Below, in pieces: positions 22,883 to 33,522 of a stretch of 64,000 nucleotides of DNA. Source of the DNA: Papaver somniferum (taxonomy: Eukaryota; Streptophyta; Magnoliopsida; Ranunculales; Papaveraceae). Location: the NCBI RefSeq assembly GCF_003573695.1, contig NC_039361.1, forward strand, positions 42,059,673 to 42,123,672, given 5' to 3'. Made by a program: the position numbers and the translations under genes. Position 1 is the stretch's first letter. Each line of letters opens with the position of its first letter. The notes under the pieces were generated by a model. It was not told the DNA's origin and did not search any database. It saw only the letters and a list, made by a program, of their open reading frames with translations.

Positions 22883-25307
22883 TGTTAGAGCATTGCTCGG
22901 TCGAACTCGCATGCGTTTCTATCTCAAGCATGTTTGTCAATGTTAGTGATCAAAACTATAAGTCTTGATTTCTAGTCTATTATAACTAAGTCTCGGACTA
23001 GGATAGAAAGTGTAGTTGAGCTCAAGGACTTCATGGCGATTCATCATACAAGTAGAAGAACTACTCAAGGAACCGGTGGAACTTCTCGACAAAAAGGTAT
23101 ATGAAGACTTGAACTTATCTATCACTCAAAAGTCTATCTACTTTATCTCCTACTCTTTGAGACAAGAAGTCGTATGCTATATATATAGACTTGGATTATA
23201 CGAATTTGGTATTTCGAGCCGAGTATACCTCGCCTATCTATATCTCGAAATATGTGTTGGTAAGCTTTTCGCTTCAATCAAGTTTATCTTTACCATGTGA
23301 CGAAATTCATAATATGTTTCAATCATCTTGAAAATTGCTTTGACGAGAAATGGTGTAACAAATATATAACGTCCTCTAAGAATGTTTCAATGATTAAAAT
23401 GAGAGTTTAGATTACATAACCAATGGTGGACATAAGCATTGTTGTGGAAACACATTTATGTACAAGTCCTATTCCTTGAACCAAAGTTTGCGAACTTTGT
23501 TGATCAAGAGAACTGGAAGAATGGCGTGAGCCAAGTCCGCGAACTGCCGAAGTTCTCAAACCCGGGAATTTCTGCTGGAGTGGACAAACTACTTGCGTGA
23601 AGCTAAGTCCGCGAACTCAGTCCGCGAACCGGTGAAGTTCTCATACCTGAGAATTTCTGCTGGAGTTTGTAAACTCTGCCCGGTATCTTAAGTCCGCGAA
23701 CCTAGTCTGCGAACTTGAGAAAGTTATATATCTGAAGATGATTTCTGAACTTAAACTTAAAAAGACTAAGGAATGCAGTTTGCAAACCGTGGATATAAAA
23801 TTTCATGAACCGATTCAAGTAAATCAAATCATCTTTGCTTAAATTGTGTCTTGTGTAGTACATAAGATTTCCTTGCAATTGAACAACTCTCTAACTAGTT
23901 CGTTTGAAGTCATTTGAACTAGTTATGGTGAAGAAGAACATGGTTGATATGAAATTCTCATATGGCTAACCTTTTGGTTAACTATTGTTGAACCAACAAG
24001 TGCATGCGTTTGGATATGGTTAACAAACCTAGAAGCATGCATTGTCAAGTGTGTGTAATAAGCTAAGTTTTCGATCTAACGGTTGAGAAATATTAACTTG
24101 AATCTAAATCAGGTTTTCATCTAACAGTGACTATTGAATGATTTGTTACTAAGATAACATTGATTGCAAACCCTGATTTGATAGACTATATAAAGGAGAC
24201 ATCTAGTATTGTGCAAAACTAATCCCCACACCTTACGTGTGATGCTAGCTTGCGTGCTAGAGTCGATTCTCCTTTAACCTTTGGTTTTCTTCTTCTAAAA
24301 CCAGTTTAACGACTTAAAGACTACATTGGGATTTTGAAGCCAGATCGATATTACATTTATCGTAGTTGTGTGTTCTGATTTTGCATCTTCTATCGTACAA
24401 GTACAATCAGATTGATTGGCTTGAGATTGATATCTCCGATAGGCAAGATATAAAAACTAATCACAAACATTTTGCTCTCATTGTTTGTGATTCCGCAACA
24501 TCTTGTTTCGCTACCATACGATTAAGATTGTTGTGAAGTGATTGATAATTCTAGAATGTTCTTCGGGAATATAAGACGGGATTATCAATTGGTTCCTGTT
24601 CACCTTGATTTTTATCAAAATACGGAACAAAACTTTTAGGGTTTATCTGTGGGAGACAGATTGATCCTTTGATAGACTTGTCTCTGTGAGACAGATTTAT
24701 TTATTGTCAAAGCCTGCGATTTTGGGTCGTAGCAACTCTTAGTTGCGAGTGAGATCAACTAAGGGAATCAAGTGTGCAGTATCCTTCTGGGATCAGAGGC
24801 GTAGAAGAATAAATGTACCTTGGATCAGTGGGAGATTGATTGGGGTTGAACTACAGTCCACTCAGAAGTTAGCTTGGAGTAGGCTAGTGTCTGTAGCGGC
24901 TTAATACAGTGTGTGTTCAATCTGGACTAGGTCCCGGGGGTTTTCTGTATTTGCGGTTTCCTTGTTAACAAAATTTCTGGTGTCTGTGTTATTTCAATTT
25001 CCGCAGTATATTTTTTTATCTTTATTATTGAAATAATACAGGTTGTGCGTTAGATCATCAATTAGAGTAATCTAACCTTTGGTTGTTGATTGTCATTGAT
25101 TGATCCTTGGATATTGGTCTTCGGTACCATCCAAGATTTTCCTTGCATTTGATTAGAACTCGCAGTTCCTGCCTGAGTAAATCAAATCAAGAGAGAGATA
25201 TAAACTCGTTGATTGAGTCTTGTTGATTCTCTTAAAAGTATATTCGAGTTTGTCCATACAGATTGCTAAGAGAAATATTGGGTGGTGTTGTTAGACCCCC
25301 GCTTTTT
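22883..25307 (+). repeat. 3' LTR of gag-only element (2425 bp)
   Basis: Begins TGTTAGAGCATTGC after the polypurine tract and ends GCTTTTT at the junction with minus-strand element DNA. The final CA is absent. TATA box at 24187-24194. The TCCGCGAAC-rich blocks lie at about 23535-23710. Confidence 0.9.
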
Positions 25308-25557
25308 AAGCTTCCCCAAAATATTTTAGAAAGTAATGAACAACTTCAGCAGAGATCATATCATCCTTTTCAGCATCCTCATGAACATCGGCAAAATAAC
25401 ATGAAGCATTAGGATGATCTTCATATACAAGGGTTCTTTTCTTCTTGGACTCAACATCACAACCTTTGTCAAGGAATCCTCTTGCAAAACCACCATAGCA
25501 AGGTGAAGAATAAGACATTCTTGACAACCCAGAAGCCAACCTAGAGTATGCGTACAT
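25306..25557 (-). CDS. Unrecognised reading frame at element junction
   Basis: 83 codons, with its stop codon falling exactly on the junction with the plus-strand LTR, so the real C-terminus may be lost. It is rich in Ser, Tyr and Gly at the start and acidic later (DVHEDAEKDDMIS). No family is recognised. It belongs to the internal region of the minus-strand element. Confidence 0.3.
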   Translation of the reverse strand: MYAYSRLASGLSRMSYSSPCYGGFARGFLDKGCDVESKKKRTLVYEDHPNASCYFADVHEDAEKDDMISAEVVHYFLKYFGEA

Positions 25558-25983
25558 GACTTTCGTAACTCAATAGGTTGATATTTAAGGGTCTCATAGG
25601 GAAGGGATTCTAGGGTTTTCTTAAACAGTTGACTCGTCCCAGAACACGGGTATCCGTTCGAGTACAATCATGACCCCCAAAAAATAAAGACGCCCAAAAG
25701 GGACTTTTGCAACAAAAGACTCGAAAAAATCCATAACTCAGGAAAGCAATTTTGAGAACAGTTGTAGCAAGAAACAAGACTCAACCGAGGACTTCCTGAA
25801 GAAAAAGAGAAGCAAATTAAGACACAACAATACTTTAAGCACATCAAATCTGCAATCAATAGTTTAGCTTTGGACGATAAGAAGATAGCTCAACTCAACA
25901 AACGCATATGCCAAAAGTATACCTGATTATTAACACATCTTACTCAACAGGGTTTTTATGAGTAAGCTCTTCAAACCTTGTGA

Positions 25984-26658
25984 TTAATTAGCACAATTAT
26001 GAGCCACGAGATCATCAAGAGATTTTTGTTTATGGTCAGGTCTCTTTTTCCTCCTGAATCTAGAGAGGGATCCTTTTTGATGTGAGAAATTATCATAAAA
26101 CTTACTGTCATCAAAATACGAAACATAGTTTGAGTTCTTACCAGAAGAATTTTGGTTTGAGGAGGAAGAAAAACTGTTGACGAATTCTTTATACCCTTTA
26201 ATTATCTCTTTCAGATTATCTCTCATTTCATCAATTTTTCTTCTTTCTTCTGAAATTCCTTTCTCATCAGGGGAAACGTTATTTTCAGAGACCATGACAC
26301 GATCTTCCTTTAGACGATGTTTATTAAGACGTCTATTTTTTTCTTGAGTGTTAGAGGAACTCATTGAACTGACTTTCCTGGTAACATACACAGGGTAGGT
26401 ATGAAAAACAATTGGTTTAGTCATACGAATGTCAGTTACACCTTTAAGAATTAAATCTAAGGTGTGTTGAAGTTGAAACAGGGAGTTTTTCTTCAACCTA
26501 GAGGTTCCCTTTCGTTTAACAGAACTCTTTGTCTCATAGACAAGACATACTTTCTGATCATCAGAATGATTAGATAGTACAGTCTCAATATCATCGTTAG
26601 AAGATTTCTTCCCTCCATTTGATCTGTAACATCCTTGAGTGATGGTGACTTCAGGCAC
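25984..26658 (-). CDS. Unrecognised basic protein of the minus-strand element
   Basis: About 224 codons, rich in Ser, Lys and Asn. It has a charged helical segment (EERRKIDEMRDNLKEIIKGY, near residues 135-155), a Ser/Asn-rich linker and a basic C-terminus (FRRKKRPDHKQK). The frame may begin upstream of the first Met. It resembles neither gag nor any pol domain. The length and composition suggest a real element-encoded protein, perhaps nucleic-acid binding, but no homologue is recognised. Confidence 0.4.
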   Translation of the reverse strand: MPEVTITQGCYRSNGGKKSSNDDIETVLSNHSDDQKVCLVYETKSSVKRKGTSRLKKNSLFQLQHTLDLILKGVTDIRMTKPIVFHTYPVYVTRKVSSMSSSNTQEKNRRLNKHRLKEDRVMVSENNVSPDEKGISEERRKIDEMRDNLKEIIKGYKEFVNSFSSSSNQNSSGKNSNYVSYFDDSKFYDNFSHQKGSLSRFRRKKRPDHKQKSLDDLVAHNCAN

Positions 26659-26752
26659 ATCCGTTACTAGAAGGGGCTTCCGTTTTTACTTCTGAGCATG
26701 AACCATCTTTAGTTGTGTCAGAAGTACTTGGCATATTAGATTTCTTTGAGCA

Positions 26753-27025
26753 TCATTGAATAGAGAGATTACTCAAGCGATGTTCAATTTCCAAGGCATC
26801 TCTTCTGAGGCTAGCTTCAAGAGATGTACGTGAATAATGAACTTCAGTATTGCCTTTGGGTTTGCAATCTCTTATTACACCAAGTAGAAAATTGACATGG
26901 TGCTTCAACCGATTGAATCTATCAGCTTGGATTCTAACAAGATTTAGAATCAATTCACTCTCTTCAGCTGAATCCCGTTCATTTCCAGAGAAGCTCTCTT
27001 TTGAAGGGTAATCGGGATCACACAT
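26753..27025 (-). CDS. Unrecognised first reading frame of the minus-strand element
   Basis: 90 codons from the first ATG, but the frame stays open upstream to about 27180, where the position matching the gag ATG of the plus-strand element is ATA. The original start may have been lost by one base change. The product is acidic with a helical stretch (LILNLVRIQADRFNRLKHHV) and no known motif. Confidence 0.35.
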   Translation of the reverse strand: MCDPDYPSKESFSGNERDSAEESELILNLVRIQADRFNRLKHHVNFLLGVIRDCKPKGNTEVHYSRTSLEASLRRDALEIEHRLSNLSIQ

Positions 27026-27215
27026 GTCGATGTTAGTCTGTCTCGTCAGAACACAAGGTTCGTCTATATTCGAGATTGAAGAAACTTTCCCTTTGATAGA
27101 ATTTGAAGAGATAGAACTTTTATTTATGGCGGCGCGTTTATCAGAAATAGTACTCTTGTCTATAGAGTCTGATCACTACAAACACACACTTGTAAGGTCT
27201 TGAACGTGTTTGCCT

Positions 27216-27227
27216 GCTCTGATACCA
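27216..27227 (-). other. Primer-binding site (initiator Met tRNA) of minus-strand element
   Basis: Reads TGGTATCAGAGC on the minus strand, two bases beyond the LTR end at 27230. It fixes the orientation of the element and identifies the right-hand LTR as its 5' LTR. Confidence 0.93.
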
Positions 27228-27229
27228 AT

Positions 27230-27432
27230 TGAAAAAGCGGGGGTCTAACACCACCACCCAATATTTCGCTTAGCAATCTGTATGGACAAACTCGAATATA
27301 CTTTTAAGAGAATCAACAAGACTAAATCAATTAAAATTATATCAACGAGTTTATATCTCTCTTCTTAATTTAATTTACTAAAGCAAGAACTGCGAGTTCT
27401 AATCAAATACAAGGAATAACTTGGATGGTACC
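27230..27432 (-). repeat. 5' LTR of minus-strand element, 3' terminal part
   Basis: Starts TGAAAAAGCGGGGG and continues to GGTACC, where a gypsy element interrupts it. It resumes at 31264. Joined across the insertion, the LTR is about 2.45 kb, the same size as the other family copies. Confidence 0.9.
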
Positions 27433-28814
27433 TGGTAGGCTCGAAAACCTACAATAATATTACTACAAGTGCACAACTTCTAACTTGTGGATAATGGAAA
27501 GTACAGATCATTCCCACGAGGAGTGTGAAATACTCTACCAACTAATGCCAAAAATTAAGTAATCAACAAGATAATGTACTAACGATTTTAGAAATTCGGA
27601 ACAAAATGAAATGATAAATAATTTAAATATAAACAAAATGAGTGTGGGTTATTAGGGTTTTCGATTTCCACCAATTAATTATGAAAATTCTACTATTCGT
27701 TAAAAATAAATTCCATGCCTTTTCAAATATTGTTTCTCCGCTATAGTTTTCTTGGCTTCATGGATAGCGATTCTAAACCATTACCTATCAATCCTAAAGC
27801 ATATCACGTCAAGGGATTTAACCAAAGCACGCCATATCAATTGAAAAGCATAAATAATCAATGAAATCACATGAACAATAAAATACCAAGCTATATGAAG
27901 AAAAACTACTAGTCATTCAAACCATTATTGAGCATATAAATATAGAGTTTACACAATTTATTGGTTTCTACCTAAACCCTAACATAACACTAGCTAGAAA
28001 TGGCTTTCTCAAAAACCATAAATATTAAAATTAAACTCTAGATAATGAAAAATGAAGAATCGAAAACAAAAATTCAAAACCCTTCCTTCGTTGCGGCACT
28101 GTGGTGTTCTAAACGCTCCGTATTTCCAAAATCTCCCAAATGAAGAAAGAATTATTTTATTTCCAAAATAATCTCACGTGTAAATATTCCTCAATTAATT
28201 CTTCACATGGCAAATAAATTATCTTTCCCGGTGGAATATATTTCTAATAAAGTAAGAAAGATAAAATACTTCTCATTTTCAGTTTGCATGTGCCAACCCC
28301 ATTTTGATTTCAACTCCTTTGTTGCGTTTGTGCCTCGCCTATCGGAGATATCAGGCCAGCTACATTTTGTCATTTTTTTCATTGTGGTTGCTGATATATG
28401 GAAATACCAGGCCAACCTCATTTTATCATTGTGGTTGTTGATATATGGAAATACCAGGCTAACCCCATTTCATAATTGTGGTTGCTGATACATGGAAATA
28501 CCAGGCCAACCCGGCTGCTGATACATGGAAATATCAGGCCAGCATAATTGATCATTGTGGTTGTTGATACATGGAAATACCAGGCCAACCACATTTCATC
28601 ATTGTGGTTGCTGATATATGGAAGTACCAGGCCAACCACATTTTTCCATTTTCGTCGCAAACACCATTAAGTCTCACATTTTGCTGTTTATTCGCTGGAT
28701 GATCGAATCCACTTGTACTTTCTACAAAAGCACTAAAATAGTATTAGTAACAAAAATAATTTATCATAGCTAATATAAATATGGGTATAAAATGTAGCAT
28801 ATACATGCTTATCA
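27433..28814 (-). repeat. 3' LTR of nested gypsy element (1382 bp)
   Basis: Bounded by TG and CA. Next to it at 28815-28830 is the complement of the polypurine tract. It contains a 47-bp minisatellite with about six copies (28375-28645), the main source of its extra length over the other LTR. Confidence 0.9.
28375..28645 (+). repeat. 47-bp minisatellite inside gypsy LTR
   Basis: About six units of the form ATTGTGGTTGCTGATAYATG followed by GAAATACCAGGCCAACC and a short ATTTC spacer. One unit is shortened. The other LTR has about four units (30905-31100), so the array changed copy number after, or during, insertion. Confidence 0.85.
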
Positions 28815-29277
28815 ACACCCCCACACTTATATTTTTCTAGTCCTCGAGCAAAACCGAGATATTATGCAATTGATTTTTTTTCTTTTTTTATTCTAAGAAA
28901 AGTGAAAACCTGCAATAATATGGATAATTACCTACTCCCCCACACTTAAACATTACATTGTCCTCAATGTAATTGAGTCATCCAACGTAGAAATTAAGAT
29001 GGGAAATAGAAAAATAAACAATAAAAATAAAAGATAGAGTAGAGGGAACAAATCTGATGGGTTGACTCCCATGAAGCGAAATGTATTTGTTTCCCTACTT
29101 TCCAATAGCATGTAGTCTCAAACAAGCTGAGGTTGGTACCCCAAAGTAGACATCCAATCATATATATAGAGTCTAAAAAGTTGAGGATCATCCCAACTAA
29201 TCCGGTCAGCTGAAGATATGTCCCTGTGCACACTATAAACCTCCAAAATGGTATGTAAATTCATTCTCAATCGAAAA

Positions 29278-29724
29278 CTATATGTGATATTCAAATAATG
29301 CATAGATGGGATAAGTAAAATCATTCCCATACGCAACAAATTCAGATTGTTTGACAGTTTTTATTGGAGTAACACGCTCTAAATCAGGTTCTAAATCAGC
29401 TGAAATAATTTCCGCGGAACAAAAGCTCAATGGAGCAATAATATCACGACTCATAGACCCATTATCATCTAAAACGGTTTCATTATCAATATCATGAAGA
29501 CGAAAAAATTCAGAACTTAATGGATTACGGGTCAAGGTCGGATCTTTCTCGACTGATGAAACTAGTCGAGACTCGGAAAAAACTAGAGGTTCTAATTTGG
29601 GGTTCCATTTATTATTGTCTAGCAACGATGCGGAGTCTAACAAGGCATTGACTTCACAAATAAAACTATCATCATCAAAACCAAACCCAAAATGAGCTAA
29701 GTAAACCTCTAATGGATCTTCCAA
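29278..29724 (-). CDS. Gypsy-derived protein fragment in non-autonomous element
   Basis: 148 codons starting MEDPLEVYLAHFGFGFDDDS. The segment NNKWNPKLEPL resembles the stretch between protease and reverse transcriptase in Tat/Athila polyproteins (KW-x-P-K-x-E-x-L), but the resemblance is short. There is no catalytic motif. The frame is open and acidic, so it may still be translated. It is the only sizeable reading frame between the LTRs. Confidence 0.45.
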   Translation of the reverse strand: MEDPLEVYLAHFGFGFDDDSFICEVNALLDSASLLDNNKWNPKLEPLVFSESRLVSSVEKDPTLTRNPLSSEFFRLHDIDNETVLDDNGSMSRDIIAPLSFCSAEIISADLEPDLERVTPIKTVKQSEFVAYGNDFTYPIYALFEYHI

Positions 29725-29920
29725 GTGGCTCTTTCAAAAGCTTGTCGAGTGCATACCTATTTTTCGCCCGCAGCACTTCGGACTAAGGTACCTAAAAAAT
29801 AATCAAGCAAACTGCATAAAAAGACTAAAAAAAATTTAAAAGAAAATAAAAATAAATTATGTACAAAAACTAAACATAAACTATATACAATGATACCAAC
29901 AAAAGAGTATTTTGAAACCA

Positions 29921-29939
29921 CTTCCCGGCAGCGGCGCCA
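29921..29939 (-). other. Gypsy primer-binding site
   Basis: Minus strand TGGCGCCGCTGCCGGGAAG, six bases inside the 5' LTR edge at 29946. This is the characteristic primer site of the Tat/Athila branch and supports the minus orientation. Confidence 0.85.
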
Positions 29940-29945
29940 AAAACT

Positions 29946-31263
29946 TGGTAGGCTCGAAAACCTACAATAATATTACTGCAAGTGCACAGCGTCTAACTTT
30001 TGGACAATGGCAAGTACAGATCATTCCCACGAGGAGTGTGAAATACTCTACCAACTAATACCAAAAATTAAGTAATCAACAAGATAATGTTTTAAGGATT
30101 TTTAGAAATTCGGAACAAAATGAAATGATAAATAATTTAAAGATAAACAAAATGAGTGTGGGTTATTAGGGTTTTCGGTTTCCACCAATTAATTATGCAA
30201 ATTCTACTATTCGTTAAAAATAAATTCCATGCATTTTCAAATGTTGTTTCTCCGCTATAGTTTTCTTCGCTTCATGGATAGCGATTCTAAAGCATTACCT
30301 ATCAATCCTAAAGCATATCACGTCAAGGGATTTAACCAAAGCACGCCATATCAATTGAAAAGCATAAATAATCAATGAAATCACATGAACAATAAAATAC
30401 CAAGTTATATGAAGAAAAACTACTAGTCATTCAAATCATTATTGAGCATATAAATATAAAGTTTACACAATTTATTAATTTCTACCTAAACCCTAACATA
30501 AAACTAGCTAGAAATATTAAAATTAAACTCTAGCTAATGAAAAATGAAGAATCGAAAACAAAACTTCAAAACCCTTCCTTCGTTGCGGCACTGTGGTGTT
30601 CTAAACTCTCTCAAACTCTCCGTATTTCCAAAACCTCCCAAATGAAGAAAGAATTATTTTATTTCCAAAATAATCTCATGTGTAAATATTCCTCAATTAA
30701 TTCTTCACATGGAAAATAAATTATCTTTCCCGGTGGAATATATTTGTAATAAAGTAAGAAAGATAAAATACTTCTCATTTTCAGTTTGCATGTGCCAACC
30801 CCATTTTGATTTCAATTCCTTTGTTGTATTTGTGCCTCGCCTATGAAACAGTTTTATGCTGCTGATATATATGGAGATACCAGGCCAGCTACATTTTGTC
30901 ATTTTTTCATTGTGGTTGCTGATATATGGAAATACCAGGCCAACCTCATTTCATCATTGTGGTTGCTGATATATGGAAATACCAGGCTAACCTCATTTCA
31001 TAATTATGGTTGCTGATACATGGAAATACCAGTCCAACCACATTTCATCATTGTGGTTGCTGATATATGGAAGTACCAGGCCAACCACATTTTTCCATTT
31101 TCGTCGCAAACACCATTAAGTCTCACATTTTGTTGTTTATTCGCTGGATGATCGAATCCACTTGTACTTTCTACAAAAGCACTAAAATAGTATTAGTAAC
31201 TAAAATATTGTATCATAGCTAATATAAATATGGGTATAAAATGTAACATATACATGCTTATCA
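29946..31263 (-). repeat. 5' LTR of nested gypsy element (1318 bp)
   Basis: Very similar to 27433-28814 apart from the minisatellite (about four units at 30905-31100) and short indels. The two reading frames near 28207 and 30705 are shadows of this repeat. Confidence 0.9.
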
Positions 31264-33522
31264 GTACCAAAGTCCAATATCCAAGGATAAATCAATGACA
31301 ATCAACAACCAAACGTTGGATTACTCTAATTGATGATCTAACACACAACCTATATTATTTCAATTATAAAGATTAACCAATATAATGTGGAAATAAATAT
31401 TACACAGACACCGGAAATTTTGTTAACGAGGAATCCGCAAATGCGGAAAAACCCCGGGACCTAGTCCAGATTGAACACACACTATATTAAGCCGCTACAG
31501 ACACTAGCCTACTCCAAGCTAACTTCAGACTGGACTATAGTTGAACCCCAATCAGTCACCCACTGATCCAAGGTACAGTTGTACTCCATACGCCTCTGAT
31601 CCCAGCAGGATACTGCGCATTTGATTCCCTTAGCTGATCTCACCCACAACTAAGAGTTGCTACGACCCAAAATCGCAGGCTTTAACAATAAACAAATTTG
31701 TCTCACACAGACAAGTCTATAAAAGGATCAATCTGTCTCCCACAGATAAACCCTAAAAGGTTTTGTTCCGTCTTTTGATAATAATCAAGGTGAACAGGAA
31801 CCAATTGATAATCCGGTCTTATATTCCCGAAGAACATCCTAGAGTTATCAATCACCTCACAACAATCTTAATTGTATGGTAGAAAACAAGATGTTGCGGA
31901 ATCACAAACAATGAGACGAAGATATTTGTGGTTACTTTTTATATCTTGCCTATCGGAGATATCAATATCAAGCCAATCAACCTGATTGTACTCGTACGAT
32001 AGAAGATGCAGGATCAGATCACCCAACTACGATAAAAGTAGTATCGGTCTGGCTTCACAATCCCAATAAAGTCTTTAAGTTGTTAACCTGGTTTTAGAAG
32101 AAGAAAACCAAAGGTTAAAGGAGAACCGACTCTAGTATGCAAACTAGTATCACACTTGAGGTGTGGGGATTAGTTTTGCACAATATTAGATGTCTCCTTT
32201 ATATAGTCTTTCAAATCAGGGTTTGCAATTAAGTTACCTTGGTAACAAAGCAATCAATATCTACCGTTAGATGAAAACCTGATTTAGATTTAAGCTAATA
32301 TTTCTCAACAGTTAGATCGAAAACTTAGCTTGTTACACGCACTTGACAATGCACGCTTCTAGGTTTATTAACCGTCCCCAAACGTATGCACTTGTTGGTT
32401 CAACAATAGTTAACCAAATGGTTAGACATATGAGCATTCCATATCAACCACGTTCTTCTTCACCATAACTAGTTCAAATGACTTCAAGATGAACTAGTTA
32501 GAGAGGTGTTCAATTGCAAGGAAATCTCATGTACTATACAATACACGATTGAAGCAAAGATGATTTGATTCACTTGAATAGGTTCATGAACTTTTAAAGC
32601 CATGGTTTGCAAATTGCATTCCTTAGTATTTTTAAGTTTAAGTTCAGAAATTATCTTCAGATATATAACCTTCTCAAGTTCGCAGACTAGGTTCGCGGAC
32701 TTAAGTTATCGGGCAGAGTTTACAAACTCCAGCAGAAATTCTCGGGTATGAGAACTTTGCCGGTTCGCGGACTGAGTTCACGGACTTAGTTTCACGCAAA
32801 TAGTTTCTCAACTCCAGCATAAATTCTCGGGTTTGAGAACTTCGGCAGTTCGCGAACTCAGTTCGCAGACTTGGCTCACGCCATTCTTCCGGTTCTCTTG
32901 ATCAACAAAGTTCGCAAACTTTGGTTCAAGGAATATGACTTATACATAAATGTGTTTCCACAACAATGCTTATGTCCACCATTGTTTATGTAATCTAAAC
33001 TCTCATTTCAATCATTGAAACATTCTTATAGGACGCTATACAGTTGTTACACCATTTCTCGTCAAAAAAAATTTCAAGATGATTGAAACATATCATGACT
33101 TTTGTCACATGGTAAAGATAAACTTGGTTAAAGCGAAAACCTTACCAACTCATATTTCGAGATATAGATAGGCGAGGTATACTCGGCTCGAAATACCAAA
33201 CGTATATAATCAAAGTCTATATATATAGCATACGACTTCTTGTATCAAAGAGTAAGAGATAGAGTAGATATAATTTTGAGTGATAGATAAGTTCAAGTCT
33301 TCACATACCTTTTTGTCGAGAAGTTCAACCGGTTCCTTGAGTAGTTCTTCTACTTGTATGACGAATCGCCATGAAGTCCTTGAGCTCAACTACACTTTCT
33401 ATCCTAGTCTGAGACTTAGCTATAATAGACTAGAAATCAAGACTTATAGTTTTGATCACTAACATTGACAAACATGCTTGAGATAGCAACGCATGCGAGT
33501 TCGACCGAGCAATGCTCTAACA
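31264..33522 (-). repeat. 5' LTR of minus-strand Copia-type element, main part
   Basis: Continues the LTR interrupted at 27432 (first five bases are the duplicated target GTACC) and ends CTCTAACA, the inverse of TGTTAGAG. It holds the same TCCGCGAAC-rich blocks (about 32675-32890) and an inverse TATATAAA box near 32200 as the other family LTRs. Confidence 0.9.

Larger units (their letters stand above)
16508..25307 (+). mobile_element. Long-LTR Copia element, gag-only (pol missing), plus strand
   Basis: The 5' LTR (16508-18961) is followed by a canonical initiator-methionine tRNA primer site, a gag gene, a small coiled-coil reading frame, a long non-coding 3' region with a polypurine tract (AAAGAAGGAGAT, 22871-22882) and the 3' LTR (22883-25307). 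No protease, integrase or reverse transcriptase is present, so it must rely on helpers. The LTRs differ at about five of the first 80 bases, so the insertion is old. The 3' LTR lacks its terminal CA and no target duplication is evident. Confidence 0.85.
27433..31263 (-). mobile_element. Non-autonomous Ty3/gypsy (Tat/Athila-like) element with exact target duplication
   Basis: LTRs at 27433-28814 and 29946-31263 (TGGTAGGCTCG...GCTTATCA read on plus) flank 1.1 kb of internal DNA. GTACC occurs on both sides (27428-27432 and 31264-31268), a perfect 5-bp target duplication. On the minus strand the internal region starts with TGGCGCCGCTGCCGGGAAG, the primer site typical of Tat/Athila gypsy elements, and ends with the purine tract TAAGTGTGGGGGTGT. 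No protease, RT or integrase is present, so it needs a helper. Confidence 0.92.
25308..33522 (-). mobile_element. Second long-LTR Copia-type element, minus strand, truncated, with nested insertion
   Basis: Reading leftwards from 33522: a 5' LTR (33522-27230, split by a gypsy element), a tRNA-Met primer site (27227-27216), then about 1.9 kb of internal sequence that stops at the 3' LTR of the neighbouring plus-strand element. The leader after the primer site clearly matches that of the plus element (AAACACGTTCAAGACCTTAC), but the coding part does not. There is no gag, pol or 3' LTR. It is therefore a non-autonomous relative with its own internal region. Confidence 0.82.

Noticed and set aside
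28375..28645. Regularly spaced repeats resembling a CRISPR array
   Set aside because: Repeat and spacer are both conserved and it lies in a plant gypsy LTR; it is a minisatellite.
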